DNA of 64,000 nt from the NCBI RefSeq assembly GCF_002224645.1, contig NZ_CP022121.1, positions 186,001-250,000 of the forward strand. Reading direction: 5' to 3'. A model generated the notes under the pieces. The model made no database searches. It was given only the letters and a program-made list of their open reading frames with translations, and was not told the origin of the DNA. The translations under genes were made by a program, and so were the position numbers. The stretch is from Dehalobacterium formicoaceticum. Its GTDB lineage: Bacteria > Bacillota > Dehalobacteriia > Dehalobacteriales > Dehalobacteriaceae. This document shows positions 30,572 to 39,600 of the stretch, one piece after another; position 1 is the stretch's first letter, and each line of letters opens with the position of its first letter.

Positions 30572-31867
30572 TTATGCAATCTCATTCTGCTCAACCAAAT
30601 AATTAGCTGTCTTCGTCATGGTCATACCTAGCTTCAGCATATCCATTTGTCCGGTAGCAACCAAGGTTGATTTTATCGCATCAATGGGCTGATTATACTG
30701 TTTGGAAAACTTATCCAATTCCTGATTCAATTCTTCTTCAAGAACCTCAATGTTATCCTGTTTCGCAATTTGTTCTAAAACCAGATCGGTCTTTACCGCC
30801 CTTTCCGCCTGGGGACGATATTGTTCGCCCAATTGCTCAATGCTGGTATTGGTAAACTGGCAATATTGTTCTAGCTGCAAACCTTGTCTGCCAAGATTTT
30901 CATTTAATTCATTCAGCATGCTTTGAATCTTTTGATCAATCATCACCGGGGGAATTTCTACGCTGGCTGCTTCAACAACTTTGTTTAAAATTTCATTCTT
31001 AGCCTCATCTTCTGCTCTCTTTGCTGCACTTTCTTCCATTTTTGTTTGAATGTCTTTTTTAAGTTCATCTAAGGTTTCAAATTCGCTGACATCTTTGGCG
31101 AATTCATCATCAATCGGTGCTACTTCTTTTCGTTTAATACCTTTAATCTCTACTTTAAATAATGCTTCTTTACCAGCCAACTCTTCACTATGATACTCTT
31201 CCGGGAAGGTTACGTTCACATCACGGCTTTCATTAATTTTAGCACCAATCAACTGTTCCTCAAAGCCGGGAATAAAAGAACCTGACCCAATCCCCAAGTT
31301 ATGGTTTTCTGAGGTGCCCCCTTCAAATTGAACGCCATCCACAAAACCCTGGTAAGAAATAGTGGCCATATCGTCATTTTGGATTGTATCTTCTTCCCCA
31401 AGTTCCGATAGTTTAGCATATCTTTGCTGCAATCTTTCCAGCTCTTTATTAACATCATCCTCAGTAACGGGATAGCTGGCTTTTTCTACTTTAATGCCTT
31501 TATATTCCCCTAACTCCACTTCCGGCTTAACATCAACCTTAACCTTAAAGGTAAAAGGCTTATTATCGTCTAATTCTACAATCTCAACATTAGGCCTGTC
31601 AATAGGTTCAATCCCGGTTTCCTGCACGGCGGCAGCATAATTGGGGAAAATCATAATTTCTGCAGCTTCTTCCAGCAAAGCACCTTTTCCAACATATCTT
31701 TCTAAAACAGATAGGGGTGCTTTACCTTTTCTAAATCCAGGAATATTAACCTTTTTTACTAATTTTTTATGAGCTTGCTGAATTGCTTTCGCCACTTCTT
31801 CTTGATCGACCTCAATTTCCAAGCTCATTGTATTTTTTTCTATTTTCTCAGATTGATTAACCTTCAT
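30572..31867 (-). CDS. tig: Trigger factor
   Basis: A 431-aa ribosome-bound chaperone and prolyl isomerase. The N-terminal ribosome-binding signature is 'NIPGFRKGKAP' (about 41-51), followed by an FKBP-like PPIase domain (about 160-245) and a long helical C-terminal chaperone domain. First gene of the tig-clpP-clpX run. AAGGAGGATCATAT precedes the ATG. The ~215 nt upstream, up to the tRNA-Gly terminator, contain no gene. Confidence 0.97.
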   Translation of the reverse strand: MKVNQSEKIEKNTMSLEIEVDQEEVAKAIQQAHKKLVKKVNIPGFRKGKAPLSVLERYVGKGALLEEAAEIMIFPNYAAAVQETGIEPIDRPNVEIVELDDNKPFTFKVKVDVKPEVELGEYKGIKVEKASYPVTEDDVNKELERLQQRYAKLSELGEEDTIQNDDMATISYQGFVDGVQFEGGTSENHNLGIGSGSFIPGFEEQLIGAKINESRDVNVTFPEEYHSEELAGKEALFKVEIKGIKRKEVAPIDDEFAKDVSEFETLDELKKDIQTKMEESAAKRAEDEAKNEILNKVVEAASVEIPPVMIDQKIQSMLNELNENLGRQGLQLEQYCQFTNTSIEQLGEQYRPQAERAVKTDLVLEQIAKQDNIEVLEEELNQELDKFSKQYNQPIDAIKSTLVATGQMDMLKLGMTMTKTANYLVEQNEIA

Positions 31868-32054
31868 ATATGATCCTCCTTATTATCTACCTATCTTCAT
31901 TTAATATTTCCCATCGGTTATTAATTTTAAACAAAGATCTTCTTTTTCTTATTTTACTTCTTCAATTTGCAAGTTACAACTATTTTCCTCCTAAAATACA
32001 ATAAGAATAATAATTTTTATTGTAATAAAAGAGATGAATACGGATAGTAAAAAG

Positions 32055-32069
32055 CCCCCATTTTGGGGG
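32055..32069 (-). terminator. Terminator of the tRNA-Leu/tRNA-Gly unit
   Basis: A CCCCCA/TGGGGG stem with a short TT loop; the minus strand continues with CTTTTTACT. It is 13 nt downstream of tRNA-Gly(GCC). Confidence 0.85.
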
Positions 32070-32082
32070 TCTTCAAAATATT

Positions 32083-32157
<75 letters not shown>

Positions 32158-32195
32158 ATAACAATACTTATAAATTCTGAAAGCACAAGTTTGAA

Positions 32196-32278
32196 TGGTG
32201 CGGGAGAAGGGACTTGAACCCCCACGGTTGCCCGCCAGATCCTAAGTCTGGTGCGTCTGCCAATTCCGCCACTCCCGC
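32196..32278 (-). tRNA. tRNA-Leu (anticodon UAG)
   Basis: 83-nt class II tRNA with encoded CCA. Acceptor GCGGGAG/CTCCCGC, anticodon arm CCAGA-CTTAGGA-TCTGG and a variable arm, as expected for leucine. Transcribed ahead of tRNA-Gly(GCC). Confidence 0.95.
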
Positions 32279-32302
32279 ATAAAATCAACTGTCGCAAGGT
32301 GT

Positions 32303-32331
32303 ATAATAACATAAGTCATTATCTTCGTCAA
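32303..32331 (-). promoter_or_regulatory. Sigma-A type promoter of the Leu-Gly tRNA unit
   Basis: Minus-strand TTGACG (32326-32331), a 17-nt spacer and TATTAT (32303-32308), about 25 nt upstream of tRNA-Leu. Confidence 0.8.
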
Positions 32332-32390
32332 GAAAATAAATGGTTTTTTTGAGAATTTATCAAGGGTAAATGTCAAAAAAATAATAATAT

Positions 32391-32433
32391 AAAAAGCCTG
32401 GCCATCAAACTATGTTTGACGACTAGGCTTTTT
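32391..32433 (-). terminator. Terminator of the YeiH-like gene
   Basis: AAAAAGCCT pairs with AGGCTTTTT, with an inner TCAAAC/GTTTGA stem. A/T-rich on both sides, so it can act in both directions; it lies 30 nt beyond the stop of the exporter gene. Confidence 0.85.
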
Positions 32434-32462
32434 ATGAAATCTGCAAGGATGAGATATGATCG

Positions 32463-33458
32463 TTAAGCATAATATAAGATACCGGTTAATACAAAACTAA
32501 ATACGGAGATGAATATCGAAATGAACAATCCGGCAAAAATAGGTTTTAATCCTGTATCTTTCAATTTACTAAAATCAGAACCTAAGCCTAAGCCTACCAT
32601 GGCAATGGTTAAAAGAAAATTATCAAAGGAGATTAGGGATGCAACCGTTTCCTGAGGAATCAAAGAAAAAGAATTGATGAGCACAACACCGCAAAAACCG
32701 AAGACAAACCAAGGGAAGGTTCCTTTATGAAAGAAGCTGCCGTCACTTTTTCTTTTCATGTCCTGAAACCCCAATATAAAAATCGTTGGAATCACTAAGA
32801 GTACCCGAGATAGTTTTACCACCGTCGCATATTCCCCAACTTGATCCCCGGCAGCAAAACCTGCCGCTACCACCTGAGCCACCTCATGAATGGAAGAACC
32901 CGCCCAGACAGCGTAGAAAATATCCGGTAGTTGTAATACGTTATAAATCACAGGATATAAAAACATGGCCAAGGTACCAAATATAGTCACAGTAGCGACG
33001 GAAAAGGTAATATCCTGATCTTTTGCTTCAATAACCGGCGCCACTGCAGCAATGGCAGAAGCTCCACAGATGGAGGATCCTGCACCAATAAGCAGAGTCA
33101 AGCCCCGATCGATATCCATTCTTTTGCCCAGCCAACCGGCAAATAATAAAGTTCCTCCCGTAACCAAAGCCACTAACAGGAGTCCCCTCCCGCCAATTTG
33201 ACCGATATCACCAATGCTTAATTTAAAGCCTAATAAAATCACGGCAAAACGCAAAACTCTCTTAAAGGCATATTGAATTCCTGGTTCAAAAGAAGCTGGG
33301 ACATGTAAAAAGTTCTTTATAATCATTCCAATCACAATGGCAATTATCAATGAATTAACATGGAGTTGGCTGAAGATACTCATTTTAGGTACCAGTATAG
33401 ATAGGAAAGCCAATAAAGAAGAGAATAATAATCCCGGGATGATTTTTTGATTGATCAT
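32463..33458 (-). CDS. YeiH/UPF0324 family membrane protein (putative sulfate exporter family)
   Basis: About 331 aa with roughly 10 hydrophobic segments. Family hallmarks are 'RFAVILLGFKLSIGDIG', 'GAGSSICGASAIAAVAPVI' and 'GSSIHEVAQVVAAG'. Members are annotated as putative sulfate or sulfite-related exporters; the substrate is not firmly established and cannot be read from this sequence. The start at 33458 has AAAGGTGATG upstream, while 33500 lies before it. It stands alone between a tRNA pair and a small membrane protein gene, so no pathway context is given. Confidence 0.88.
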   Translation of the reverse strand: MINQKIIPGLLFSSLLAFLSILVPKMSIFSQLHVNSLIIAIVIGMIIKNFLHVPASFEPGIQYAFKRVLRFAVILLGFKLSIGDIGQIGGRGLLLVALVTGGTLLFAGWLGKRMDIDRGLTLLIGAGSSICGASAIAAVAPVIEAKDQDITFSVATVTIFGTLAMFLYPVIYNVLQLPDIFYAVWAGSSIHEVAQVVAAGFAAGDQVGEYATVVKLSRVLLVIPTIFILGFQDMKRKSDGSFFHKGTFPWFVFGFCGVVLINSFSLIPQETVASLISFDNFLLTIAMVGLGLGSDFSKLKDTGLKPIFAGLFISIFISVFSFVLTGILYYA

Positions 33459-33713
33459 AGGGAACTCATCACCTTTCTTTTTTTTCCATTCTACCAGCAC
33501 CAGGGTGATAAGTAAACTATTGTTTTTATTTGTTATTGATAATAATCCTCTTATTAATATTTAATAATCCCAAGCCTCTCAAGTGGAGGATTCTCCTTGA
33601 CCACAAACAATAAAAAAACCCTTGAGATAAAAACCCCAAAAGTTTTGCTTAAAATGCCTTTATAAAAATAAACGATTTTTCTGAAGTGTTCAAATGAATG
33701 ATAGTGAGGATTC

Positions 33714-33980
33714 TTACTGTGAGTTAATAATTTCAGACAAGATTCTAAAAATGACAATGACCCCAGCCGGAATTGAAAGAAATGCCAGAATTGATCTTTC
33801 CTTGTCTTGAATGATTGACATCGTGCCCCTGAAAAAACCCACCAATCCTATAGCTGCGATGCCGATACTGGGAATGAGTATAATATTCCTGGTCTCTAAA
33901 TAAAACAAAATAAAAAATATGACACTCAGAAAAGCGGACCAGAAGCCCATACCGCTTGTCGGCCATATGGTGATTTTCAT
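33714..33980 (-). CDS. Small hypothetical membrane protein
   Basis: 88 aa, with about three hydrophobic segments: 13-27 ('FWSAFLSVIFFILFY'), 31-50 and 65-83. No family recognised. It is credited as a real gene because AAAGGAGAGAAT directly precedes the ATG and the hydrophobic pattern is regular. It lies between the SAM methyltransferase gene (52 nt upstream) and the YeiH-like gene and could be co-transcribed with the methyltransferase. The ~250 nt downstream, to 33458, hold no convincing gene. Confidence 0.6.
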   Translation of the reverse strand: MKITIWPTSGMGFWSAFLSVIFFILFYLETRNIILIPSIGIAAIGLVGFFRGTMSIIQDKERSILAFLSIPAGVIVIFRILSEIINSQ

Positions 33981-34032
33981 ATTCTCTCCTTTTATTTATA
34001 TTTTTATCGCGTAGTCAGTCATCAAAATAATT

Positions 34033-34734
34033 CTATCTGGCAAATATAACATATTGCACTGCCGAATTTACTCCAAACGATTGAAAATTTTCTTGTATCT
34101 TTAGTGCCAAATCATGCATCTCAGTGAAATTTTCAGCTTTGCTGCATTCATTGGCTTTGTCCAGGGCCTTTTCCGCCCGTTTTTTTAGGGAGTCATTGAG
34201 AAGATCTATCTCAGCATCATCAAAAGCATCAATTATTTCTAACCCGGCCTTAGAAACCATATCGTTTATTTCCTCATGGGTATAGGTCAGGTGGTGATAG
34301 TTTCCTTGATAGGTATCTATTAAGCAATCCAAACGGTGAATCAGGGCATGAGTTAATGAAGCCCCTGTCTGTCCGTCGGCGGGCATTTCACTAATTAAAA
34401 TACATCCGTCATCTTTCTTGAGCCTGCGCATTTCATTGAAAAGAGCGGTCATATCTTCGATGTGATGCAAGGAATTTGATAAACAGACCAAATCAAAACT
34501 CTGATCCTCAAAGTCAGTATGACAGCCATCCATGACCTGAAATCTTATCCGGTCATTTTCTCCAAATTTCGCCTTTGCCTTGGCAAATCCTTTTTCTGAA
34601 ATATCGATACCAATCATCTCATCATACCCTTTTAAACCTTGGCTTAATCTATGGATAAATGCTCCGTCCCGCGTTGCAATATCAAGGATTTTAACGCAGC
34701 TCATCTCAGATAGTTTTTCATGTAATTTTCTCAT
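34033..34734 (-). CDS. Class I SAM-dependent methyltransferase
   Basis: About 233 aa. Motif I 'ILDIATRDGAF' near residue 18, the acidic loop 'IGIDIS' after beta-2, motif 'FDLVCLSNSLHHIED' (motif IV/post-IV of UbiE/Methyltransf_11 proteins) and a C-terminal alpha-helical region of about 60 residues. The glycine-rich loop is altered (ATRDG for GxGxG) but resembles other DIATRDG-type members. The substrate is unknown. GGAGGT precedes the ATG at 34734. It is close to the tRNA cluster but nothing suggests tRNA as substrate. Confidence 0.85.
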   Translation of the reverse strand: MRKLHEKLSEMSCVKILDIATRDGAFIHRLSQGLKGYDEMIGIDISEKGFAKAKAKFGENDRIRFQVMDGCHTDFEDQSFDLVCLSNSLHHIEDMTALFNEMRRLKKDDGCILISEMPADGQTGASLTHALIHRLDCLIDTYQGNYHHLTYTHEEINDMVSKAGLEIIDAFDDAEIDLLNDSLKKRAEKALDKANECSKAENFTEMHDLALKIQENFQSFGVNSAVQYVIFAR

Positions 34735-34806
34735 CAGATTACCTCCGCCGACCACACATTAAATTGATGATTCATCAAGTGTCTGTCATAGTATTATTAT
34801 AAATAA

Positions 34807-34829
34807 AAAATCCTGAAATACAGGATTTT
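34807..34829 (-). terminator. Terminator of the His-Gln-Lys tRNA unit
   Basis: AAAATCCTG/CAGGATTTT 9-bp stem with a 5-nt loop; the minus strand continues TTATTTATA. It is 9 nt downstream of tRNA-Lys. Confidence 0.85.
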
Positions 34830-34837
34830 CGTGTACT

Positions 34838-34913
34838 TGGTGGACCATCACGGGCTCGAACCGTGGACACCCTGATTAAGAGTCAGGTGCTCTACCAACT
34901 GAGCTAATGGTCC
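34838..34913 (-). tRNA. tRNA-Lys (anticodon CUU)
   Basis: 76 nt with encoded CCA. Acceptor GGACCAT/ATGGTCC, anticodon arm CCTGA-CTCTTAA-TCAGG giving CUU, T-arm CACGGTTCGAGCCCGTG. Confidence 0.95.
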
Positions 34914-34917
34914 AATA

Positions 34918-34993
34918 TGGCTGGGGCGGCAGGATTTGAACCTACGAAATGCCGGATCCAAAGACCGGTGCCTTACCGCTTGGCTACGCCCCA
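34918..34993 (-). tRNA. tRNA-Gln (anticodon UUG)
   Basis: 76 nt with encoded CCA. Acceptor TGGGGCG/CGCCCCA, anticodon arm CCGGT-CTTTGGA-TCCGG giving UUG. The U1-A72 pair is typical of tRNA-Gln. Confidence 0.95.
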
Positions 34994-35000
34994 ATAATTT

Positions 35001-35077
35001 TGGGGTGGATGAAGGGACTTGAACCCTCGAGTGCCGGAGCCACAATCCGGTGCGTTAACCACTTCGCCACATCCACC
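35001..35077 (-). tRNA. tRNA-His (anticodon GUG)
   Basis: 77 nt including the extra 5' G (G-1) opposite C73 and an encoded CCA. Anticodon arm CCGGA-TTGTGGC-TCCGG giving GUG. Confidence 0.95.
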
Positions 35078-35100
35078 ATATATTACTTTTAGCACAGACA

Positions 35101-35129
35101 ATATTATCAAAAGTAGGCCGAGATGTCAA
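35101..35129 (-). promoter_or_regulatory. Strong sigma-A promoter of the His-Gln-Lys tRNA unit
   Basis: Minus-strand TTGACA (35124-35129), an exact 17-nt spacer and TAATAT (35101-35106), about 24 nt upstream of tRNA-His. Confidence 0.9.
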
Positions 35130-35160
35130 GTTAAGCGCTTTTCAGCGCTTTTTCGTTTAT

Positions 35161-35237
35161 TGGCGCGCCTGGAGAGACTCGAACTCCCGGCACACGGATT
35201 AGAAGTCCGTTGCTCTATCCACCTGAGCTACAGGCGC
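35161..35237 (-). tRNA. tRNA-Arg (anticodon UCU)
   Basis: 77 nt with encoded CCA. Acceptor GCGCCTG/CAGGCGC, anticodon arm ACGGA-CTTCTAA-TCCGT giving UCU. A GCGCT hairpin separates it from the tRNA-His unit. Confidence 0.95.
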
Positions 35238-35262
35238 ACGTAAAAGTCAGCCTAAAATAAAT

Positions 35263-35336
<74 letters not shown>

Positions 35337-35372
35337 ATCATAATCAGTTAGTCCTTCGAACTGACAAAGATT

Positions 35373-35401
35373 AGTATAACCTATACAGCACCATTGGTCA
35401 A
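35373..35401 (-). promoter_or_regulatory. Sigma-A promoter of the Gly-Arg tRNA unit
   Basis: Minus-strand TTGACC (35396-35401), a 17-nt spacer and TATACT (35373-35378), about 37 nt upstream of tRNA-Gly(UCC). Confidence 0.85.
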
Positions 35402-35543
35402 AAACGATTTTCCAGGCACGGGAGGTTATTTTAAGTCATCTTGTTTAATATAATCAATAATACTCTGTATATCTCTTCCTTCCGCGATATTTCGAACTTT
35501 TTTCTTTGATCACCCTATTTGATTATTTCCCATTTTAAGAAAA

Positions 35544-36149
35544 TTATCCATCCTGGGATAATATTTTTTCCAGCACAGGAAGAATCCCTCGGAGAGCTTT
35601 ACCCCGATGACTGATGCGGTTCTTTTCCATTCCCGTAAGCTGGGCCATTGTTTTACCCATTTCCGGCAAGTAAAACAGGGGATCATAGCCAAAACCATTG
35701 CAGCCGCGAGGCTCCTTCAAAATCTGTCCCTCACAGAACCCTTCAAAATATTCAACCCGACCCCCTGGTGTTGCCACCGCAATGGTACAACAAAACCTTG
35801 CGCTTCTTAAGGGATCCGGTACCCCTTCCATCATGCTCAACAGTTTCTGATTATTTTTCAGGTCATTTCCCGGCTCGCCGGCAAAGCGGGCAGAGTAAAC
35901 ACCAGGCATGCCATTCAAATAATCCACCTCCAGCCCGGAATCATCTGCCAAAACAATGAATCCTGTTTTTTCTGCAGTTGCAACTGCCTTTAGGCGGGCA
36001 TTCTCCCGAAAGGTAGTACCTGTCTCTTCTACCGCCGGCAACTCAGGAAAATCTTTTAAAGAAAGTACCGACCAGGGATATCCGCTGATTAAATTGCGAA
36101 ACTCCAGTAATTTCCCTTGATTTCCCGTAGCTAAGATTATTTTTTTCAT
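35544..36149 (-). CDS. rdgB: RdgB/HAM1 non-canonical purine NTP pyrophosphatase
   Basis: A 201-aa enzyme that removes ITP, XTP and dITP from nucleotide pools. N-terminal 'ILATGNQGKLLEF' (SHTxNxxKxxE-type), 'VLADDSGLEVDYL' catalytic aspartates, 'GFGYDPLFYLPEMGKTMAQL' and 'SHRGKAL' are all present. It follows rph by 42 nt; gerM-rph-rdgB is the same order as in B. subtilis. The ~200 nt between this gene and tRNA-Gly hold no convincing gene. Confidence 0.96.
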   Translation of the reverse strand: MKKIILATGNQGKLLEFRNLISGYPWSVLSLKDFPELPAVEETGTTFRENARLKAVATAEKTGFIVLADDSGLEVDYLNGMPGVYSARFAGEPGNDLKNNQKLLSMMEGVPDPLRSARFCCTIAVATPGGRVEYFEGFCEGQILKEPRGCNGFGYDPLFYLPEMGKTMAQLTGMEKNRISHRGKALRGILPVLEKILSQDG

Positions 36150-36191
36150 TCCTGATCCCCTTATTAACAGCGTTCTTAGTATTATTAGCAG

Positions 36192-36929
36192 TTAGCTATC
36201 GGACAAACATAAATCTGAAAGTAATATTTTCCTTTGTGTCCGGACTAATTGGCCAATCCCTTTTTCGGCTAATTTCAGCATCTGTGCCATCTCTTCCCGG
36301 GAAAAAGGCTCGGACTCCGCTGTGCCTTGAATCTCAACAAATTTACCTGATCCGGTCATGACAACGTTCATATCTACCTCTGCCTGGGAATCTTCCTGAT
36401 AGCAAAGATCCAGGAGCAATTCACCATTCACCTTGCCAACACTGGTAGCGGCCAGCCAATCAAGAATGGGCAGTTCCTTCCACTTATGATCTTTCTTTAA
36501 TTTGGTTAAAGCATCAACCAAAGCAATAAAACTCCCTGTAATGGAGGTGGTTCTGGTTCCCCCATCGGCTTGAATGACGTCACAGTCGATATAAATCGTT
36601 CTTTCCCCCATCTTGGATAAATCCACCACCGAGCGTAATGAGCGACCGATCAATCTTTGAATTTCGTGGGTACGCCCGGTGATTCTCCCTTTCGCCGATT
36701 CCCGAATCGTTCTGACTTGGGTTGCTCTGGGCAGCATAGCATACTCTGCCGTGATCCAACCCTGGGAACTCCCTTTCAGAAAGGGAGGCACTTTCTCTTC
36801 TACTGTTGCCGTACAAATTACCTTGGTATCCCCCATCTCGATAAAGACAGAACCTTCTGCATTCTTTATATATCCTCGGCTAATCTTCACCGGTCGTAAT
36901 TCTTCCGCCTTTCTTCCATCAAACCGCAT
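36192..36929 (-). CDS. rph: Ribonuclease PH
   Basis: A 245-aa phosphorolytic 3'-5' exoribonuclease that trims tRNA 3' ends. The opening '[15 protein letters not shown]', '[20 protein letters not shown]' and '[18 protein letters not shown]' (phosphate and metal site) are typical. Location next to tRNA genes fits its substrate but is also the usual Firmicute neighbourhood. AAGGAGACAAATGA precedes the ATG. Confidence 0.97.
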   Translation of the reverse strand: MRFDGRKAEELRPVKISRGYIKNAEGSVFIEMGDTKVICTATVEEKVPPFLKGSSQGWITAEYAMLPRATQVRTIRESAKGRITGRTHEIQRLIGRSLRSVVDLSKMGERTIYIDCDVIQADGGTRTTSITGSFIALVDALTKLKKDHKWKELPILDWLAATSVGKVNGELLLDLCYQEDSQAEVDMNVVMTGSGKFVEIQGTAESEPFSREEMAQMLKLAEKGIGQLVRTQRKILLSDLCLSDS

Positions 36930-37028
36930 TCATTTGTCTCCTTCCATCTCGATAAAGCTTTTACGGATTTTAGTATATCATCTAAAAATTTTCCGGTAAA
37001 GTCTCTGTCCTGGGTCAAGAAAAAGAAA

Positions 37029-37046
37029 AAGCGCCGAGCGCCTTTT
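37029..37046 (-). terminator. Possible terminator after the GerM-like gene
   Basis: AAAGGCGC-TCG-GCGCTTTTT hairpin followed on the minus strand by CTTTTTC, just beyond the stop at 37049. If efficient, rph-rdgB would need their own promoter. Confidence 0.7.
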
Positions 37047-37048
37047 CT

Positions 37049-37669
37049 TTATCGTTCTCCTATCATCTCTTCATTACGGGCCATGGTTGTTGATATGTCC
37101 ATATGGCCGGCAATAGTCTCAACATTTTGCCCATCCACCAGGATTTGCACTTCCCGAATGGAAGGAAATTGGGTTAGGGTATTGACTACGGAATAGACGG
37201 TCATTTCTTCATTCAAAGAACCTCCCGGATGATTCACAATCAATTCTCCGCTCAGGTCTACAATGCAGACACCATCCGGCCGAACATTAATATCCAGCAA
37301 TTCTGTTCCCACAGGAATCGTAGGCAATAAGCCTGATTCCACACTTGGACCTGCAATCAATTCCTGCATCACCGCTCGGGCAACTCCTTCTGTCTTAGGA
37401 ATATCTCTCATTTCCAATGCAAGATTTTCTCCCGCTGCATCACTAAAGAATAAGGCAATTTCCTTCGTTTCACCAATTAATGCTTGATTCGTTAACTCAA
37501 GATCTTCCGTTCCTGCATGGTTGTCTGATAAAGGCACTTCCTCCTCCACCGTTTTCCATGCCTGGAGGCGGTCCACCAAGGCACATCCGCTGACTGCTGT
37601 TCCCAAAAGAAGCAACAAGACCAGGAATCCAATAAGCAAAATACCTCCATTACCCTGCCAACGTTTCAT
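37049..37669 (-). CDS. GerM-like sporulation/germination lipoprotein (GerMN domain)
   Basis: A 206-aa protein with a lipoprotein signal peptide, lipobox cysteine C29 in 'VSGC'. A single GerMN domain covers about residues 60-190 ('IALFFSDAAGENLALEMRDI', 'GVARAVMQELIAGP', 'PGGSLNEEMTVYSVVNTLTQFPSIREVQILVDGQ'). B. subtilis GerM has two such domains and is required for engulfment and germination; this one-domain form is shorter. Located upstream of rph as gerM is in Bacillus. It should be anchored on the outer face of the membrane. Confidence 0.85.
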   Translation of the reverse strand: MKRWQGNGGILLIGFLVLLLLLGTAVSGCALVDRLQAWKTVEEEVPLSDNHAGTEDLELTNQALIGETKEIALFFSDAAGENLALEMRDIPKTEGVARAVMQELIAGPSVESGLLPTIPVGTELLDINVRPDGVCIVDLSGELIVNHPGGSLNEEMTVYSVVNTLTQFPSIREVQILVDGQNVETIAGHMDISTTMARNEEMIGER

Positions 37670-37769
37670 TTTCCTTTCCCCTCCTCATACTATTTCCTTA
37701 ATTTATTAAATGGGATTACTAATATGTATAAAGAAGGGGAGAATTTTAGTACAAGTTTTTTAGATGAAT

Positions 37770-38201
37770 TTACAGAGCATATACTGCATCACCAGGTAAT
37801 AATTTGATATGATGTTCACCCAACACCTGTATGGCCTCATCGATTTGCTCCACCCGGAAAATATTTAAAGCTTCATGACCTGATTGACCGTAAAAAGCAT
37901 AAAGATATTCTAAATTAATATTATGCTGATCCAGAATTTCCAACACTTTGGCCAGTCCTCCAGGCTTATCCGGCATCTCCACAGCAATCACCTCTGTTTC
38001 GCTGACGGTAAAATCATTTTTCTTTAATACTTGATAAGCAAGATCAGGTTGATCTACAATTAGCCTCAGAACGCCAAAATCCGTGGTATCGGCAATGGAT
38101 AGGGCGCGGATATTAATCTTGGTATCCGCCAATAATCGCGTCACAGCAGCCAAACGTCCGCGCTTATTTTCCAGAAAAATTGAAATCTGCTTAACCCTCA
38201 T
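37770..38201 (-). CDS. Tandem ACT-domain protein paired with phenylacetate-CoA ligase
   Basis: A 143-aa protein made of two ACT domains (about 3-68 and 70-140): 'ISIFLENKRGRLAAVTRLLADTKINIRAL' and 'VEMPDKPGGLAKVLEILDQHNINLEYLYAF'. ACT domains bind amino acids and regulate linked enzymes. Proteins of this kind are often encoded with paaK-type ligases and indolepyruvate ferredoxin oxidoreductase. It is 63 nt downstream of paaK and so falls under the same T-box. Sensing of an aromatic amino acid is inferred, not shown. Confidence 0.88.
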   Translation of the reverse strand: MRVKQISIFLENKRGRLAAVTRLLADTKINIRALSIADTTDFGVLRLIVDQPDLAYQVLKKNDFTVSETEVIAVEMPDKPGGLAKVLEILDQHNINLEYLYAFYGQSGHEALNIFRVEQIDEAIQVLGEHHIKLLPGDAVYAL

Positions 38202-38264
38202 GGTATAACCTCCTTACAGAATGATTTTCTCTTACTTTTCATATTACTTTCTATCCTGAATATG

Positions 38265-39569
38265 TCAATCTTTTAGCTGACGTTTATCTGTCACCCTTTT
38301 TGCTTTCCCTTCACTTCTGGCTAGTTTTTTTGGTTCAACTAAAGTTACCATGACCGAAATACCTAGTACACTGTCTAATTTTTGCTTAATGATCCTTTCC
38401 AATTCCTCCAAGCGGCGTACTTGGTCGGAAAACATGTCCTCGGAAACCTCAATTTGTACCTCCAAGACATCCAAGTTGTTCACCCGATCCACAACTAAAT
38501 GGTAATGAGGGCTGGCATTTCCATTTTCCATAAGCACACTTTCCACCTGAGAAGGAAAAACATTTACACCTCGAATAATTAACATATCATCACAACGGCC
38601 CATAATTCGATCCATTCTCACATGAGTACGGCCACAGGGACATTCCTCCAAATGGAGACAAGACAGATCCCGGGTTCGGTAACGCAGTACAGGAAATCCT
38701 TCTTTGGTGATGCTGGTAAAAACCAATTCTCCCGGCTCACCATAGGGGAGGGTTTCTTCTGTTTCCGGATTAATAATCTCGGGGATAAAATGATCTTCAA
38801 AAATATGCAAACCTATTTTTTCTGAACATTCCATGGCAACACCAGGCCCCATCACTTCGCTGAGGCCGTAAATATCATAGGCTACGATACCCAATCTATT
38901 TTCAATTTCTCTACGCATACCCTGGGTCCATGGTTCCGCCCCAAAAATCCCTACGCGAAGTTTCATTTCCTCTTTGTCAATGCCCATTTCCTCCATGGCT
39001 TCTGCCAAAACCAGGGCATAGGAAGGAGTACAAGCCAACGCCGTACTGCCGAAATCCTTCATGATCATAATTTGTTTTTGCGTATTTCCCCCGGAAGTAG
39101 GAATCACGGAAGCTCCTACTCTTTCCGCTCCGTCATGGATCCCTAAGCCGCCGGTAAATAAACCATAACCAAAGGATATCTGGATTACATCTTGTTTCGA
39201 CACCCCGGCAAAATGTAATGAGCGGGCAGCAATTTCCGACCAGCTATTCAGGTCTTGCCGGGTATATCCAACAACAATAGGTTTGCCGGTGGTACCGGAT
39301 GAAGAATGAATACGTACAATTTCACTTAAGGGCACGGCAAAAAGATCATAGGGATAATTATCCCTCAAATCAGTTTTTACGGTAAAGGGAAGTTTTTGAA
39401 GATCCTTTAAAGACTTAATATCCCCGGGTTCCAACCCTTTCTCCTGAAAAGCTCTGCGATAATGGGGTACATTATGATAGACCCTGGTTACAGTTTGCTG
39501 CAAGCGCTCCAGCTGCAGCTGCTCTAATCCCTCTCGGGGCATACACTCATAAATCTCGTTCCAATACAT
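38265..39569 (-). CDS. paaK: Phenylacetate-CoA ligase (aryl-CoA ligase)
   Basis: A 434-aa ANL-superfamily adenylate-forming enzyme. The P-loop '[16 protein letters not shown]' is near residue 90, followed by '[15 protein letters not shown]', the hinge '[21 protein letters not shown]' and the C-terminal lysine segment 'EGKAKRV'. It activates phenylacetate or a related arylacetate to its CoA thioester using ATP. No aerobic paa ring-cleavage genes are present, and the gene is led by a T-box, so a role in aromatic amino acid metabolism is more likely than aerobic catabolism. ATG with GAGGTGATG upstream. Confidence 0.93.
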   Translation of the reverse strand: MYWNEIYECMPREGLEQLQLERLQQTVTRVYHNVPHYRRAFQEKGLEPGDIKSLKDLQKLPFTVKTDLRDNYPYDLFAVPLSEIVRIHSSSGTTGKPIVVGYTRQDLNSWSEIAARSLHFAGVSKQDVIQISFGYGLFTGGLGIHDGAERVGASVIPTSGGNTQKQIMIMKDFGSTALACTPSYALVLAEAMEEMGIDKEEMKLRVGIFGAEPWTQGMRREIENRLGIVAYDIYGLSEVMGPGVAMECSEKIGLHIFEDHFIPEIINPETEETLPYGEPGELVFTSITKEGFPVLRYRTRDLSCLHLEECPCGRTHVRMDRIMGRCDDMLIIRGVNVFPSQVESVLMENGNASPHYHLVVDRVNNLDVLEVQIEVSEDMFSDQVRRLEELERIIKQKLDSVLGISVMVTLVEPKKLARSEGKAKRVTDKRQLKD

Positions 39570-39600
39570 CTCATCACCTCATATATCCATTTTCCAAAAT

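Noticed and set aside
33554-33757. 67-aa reading frame overlapping the small membrane protein gene
   Set aside because: No ribosome site, low-complexity composition, overlaps the better supported 88-aa gene, and its tail is read from a hairpin that may be a repeat relative.
35131-35152. AAGCGCTTTTCAGCGCTTTTT hairpin between tRNA-His and tRNA-Arg as a minus-strand terminator
   Set aside because: The T-run follows on the plus strand only; on the minus strand the hairpin is followed directly by the TTGACA of the next promoter.
35429-35515. Coding-like stretch 'KKKVRNIAEGRDIQSIIDYIK' downstream of rdgB
   Set aside because: Looks like a protein C-terminus, but it has no start codon, follows an in-frame TGA and has no ribosome site; possible remnant only.
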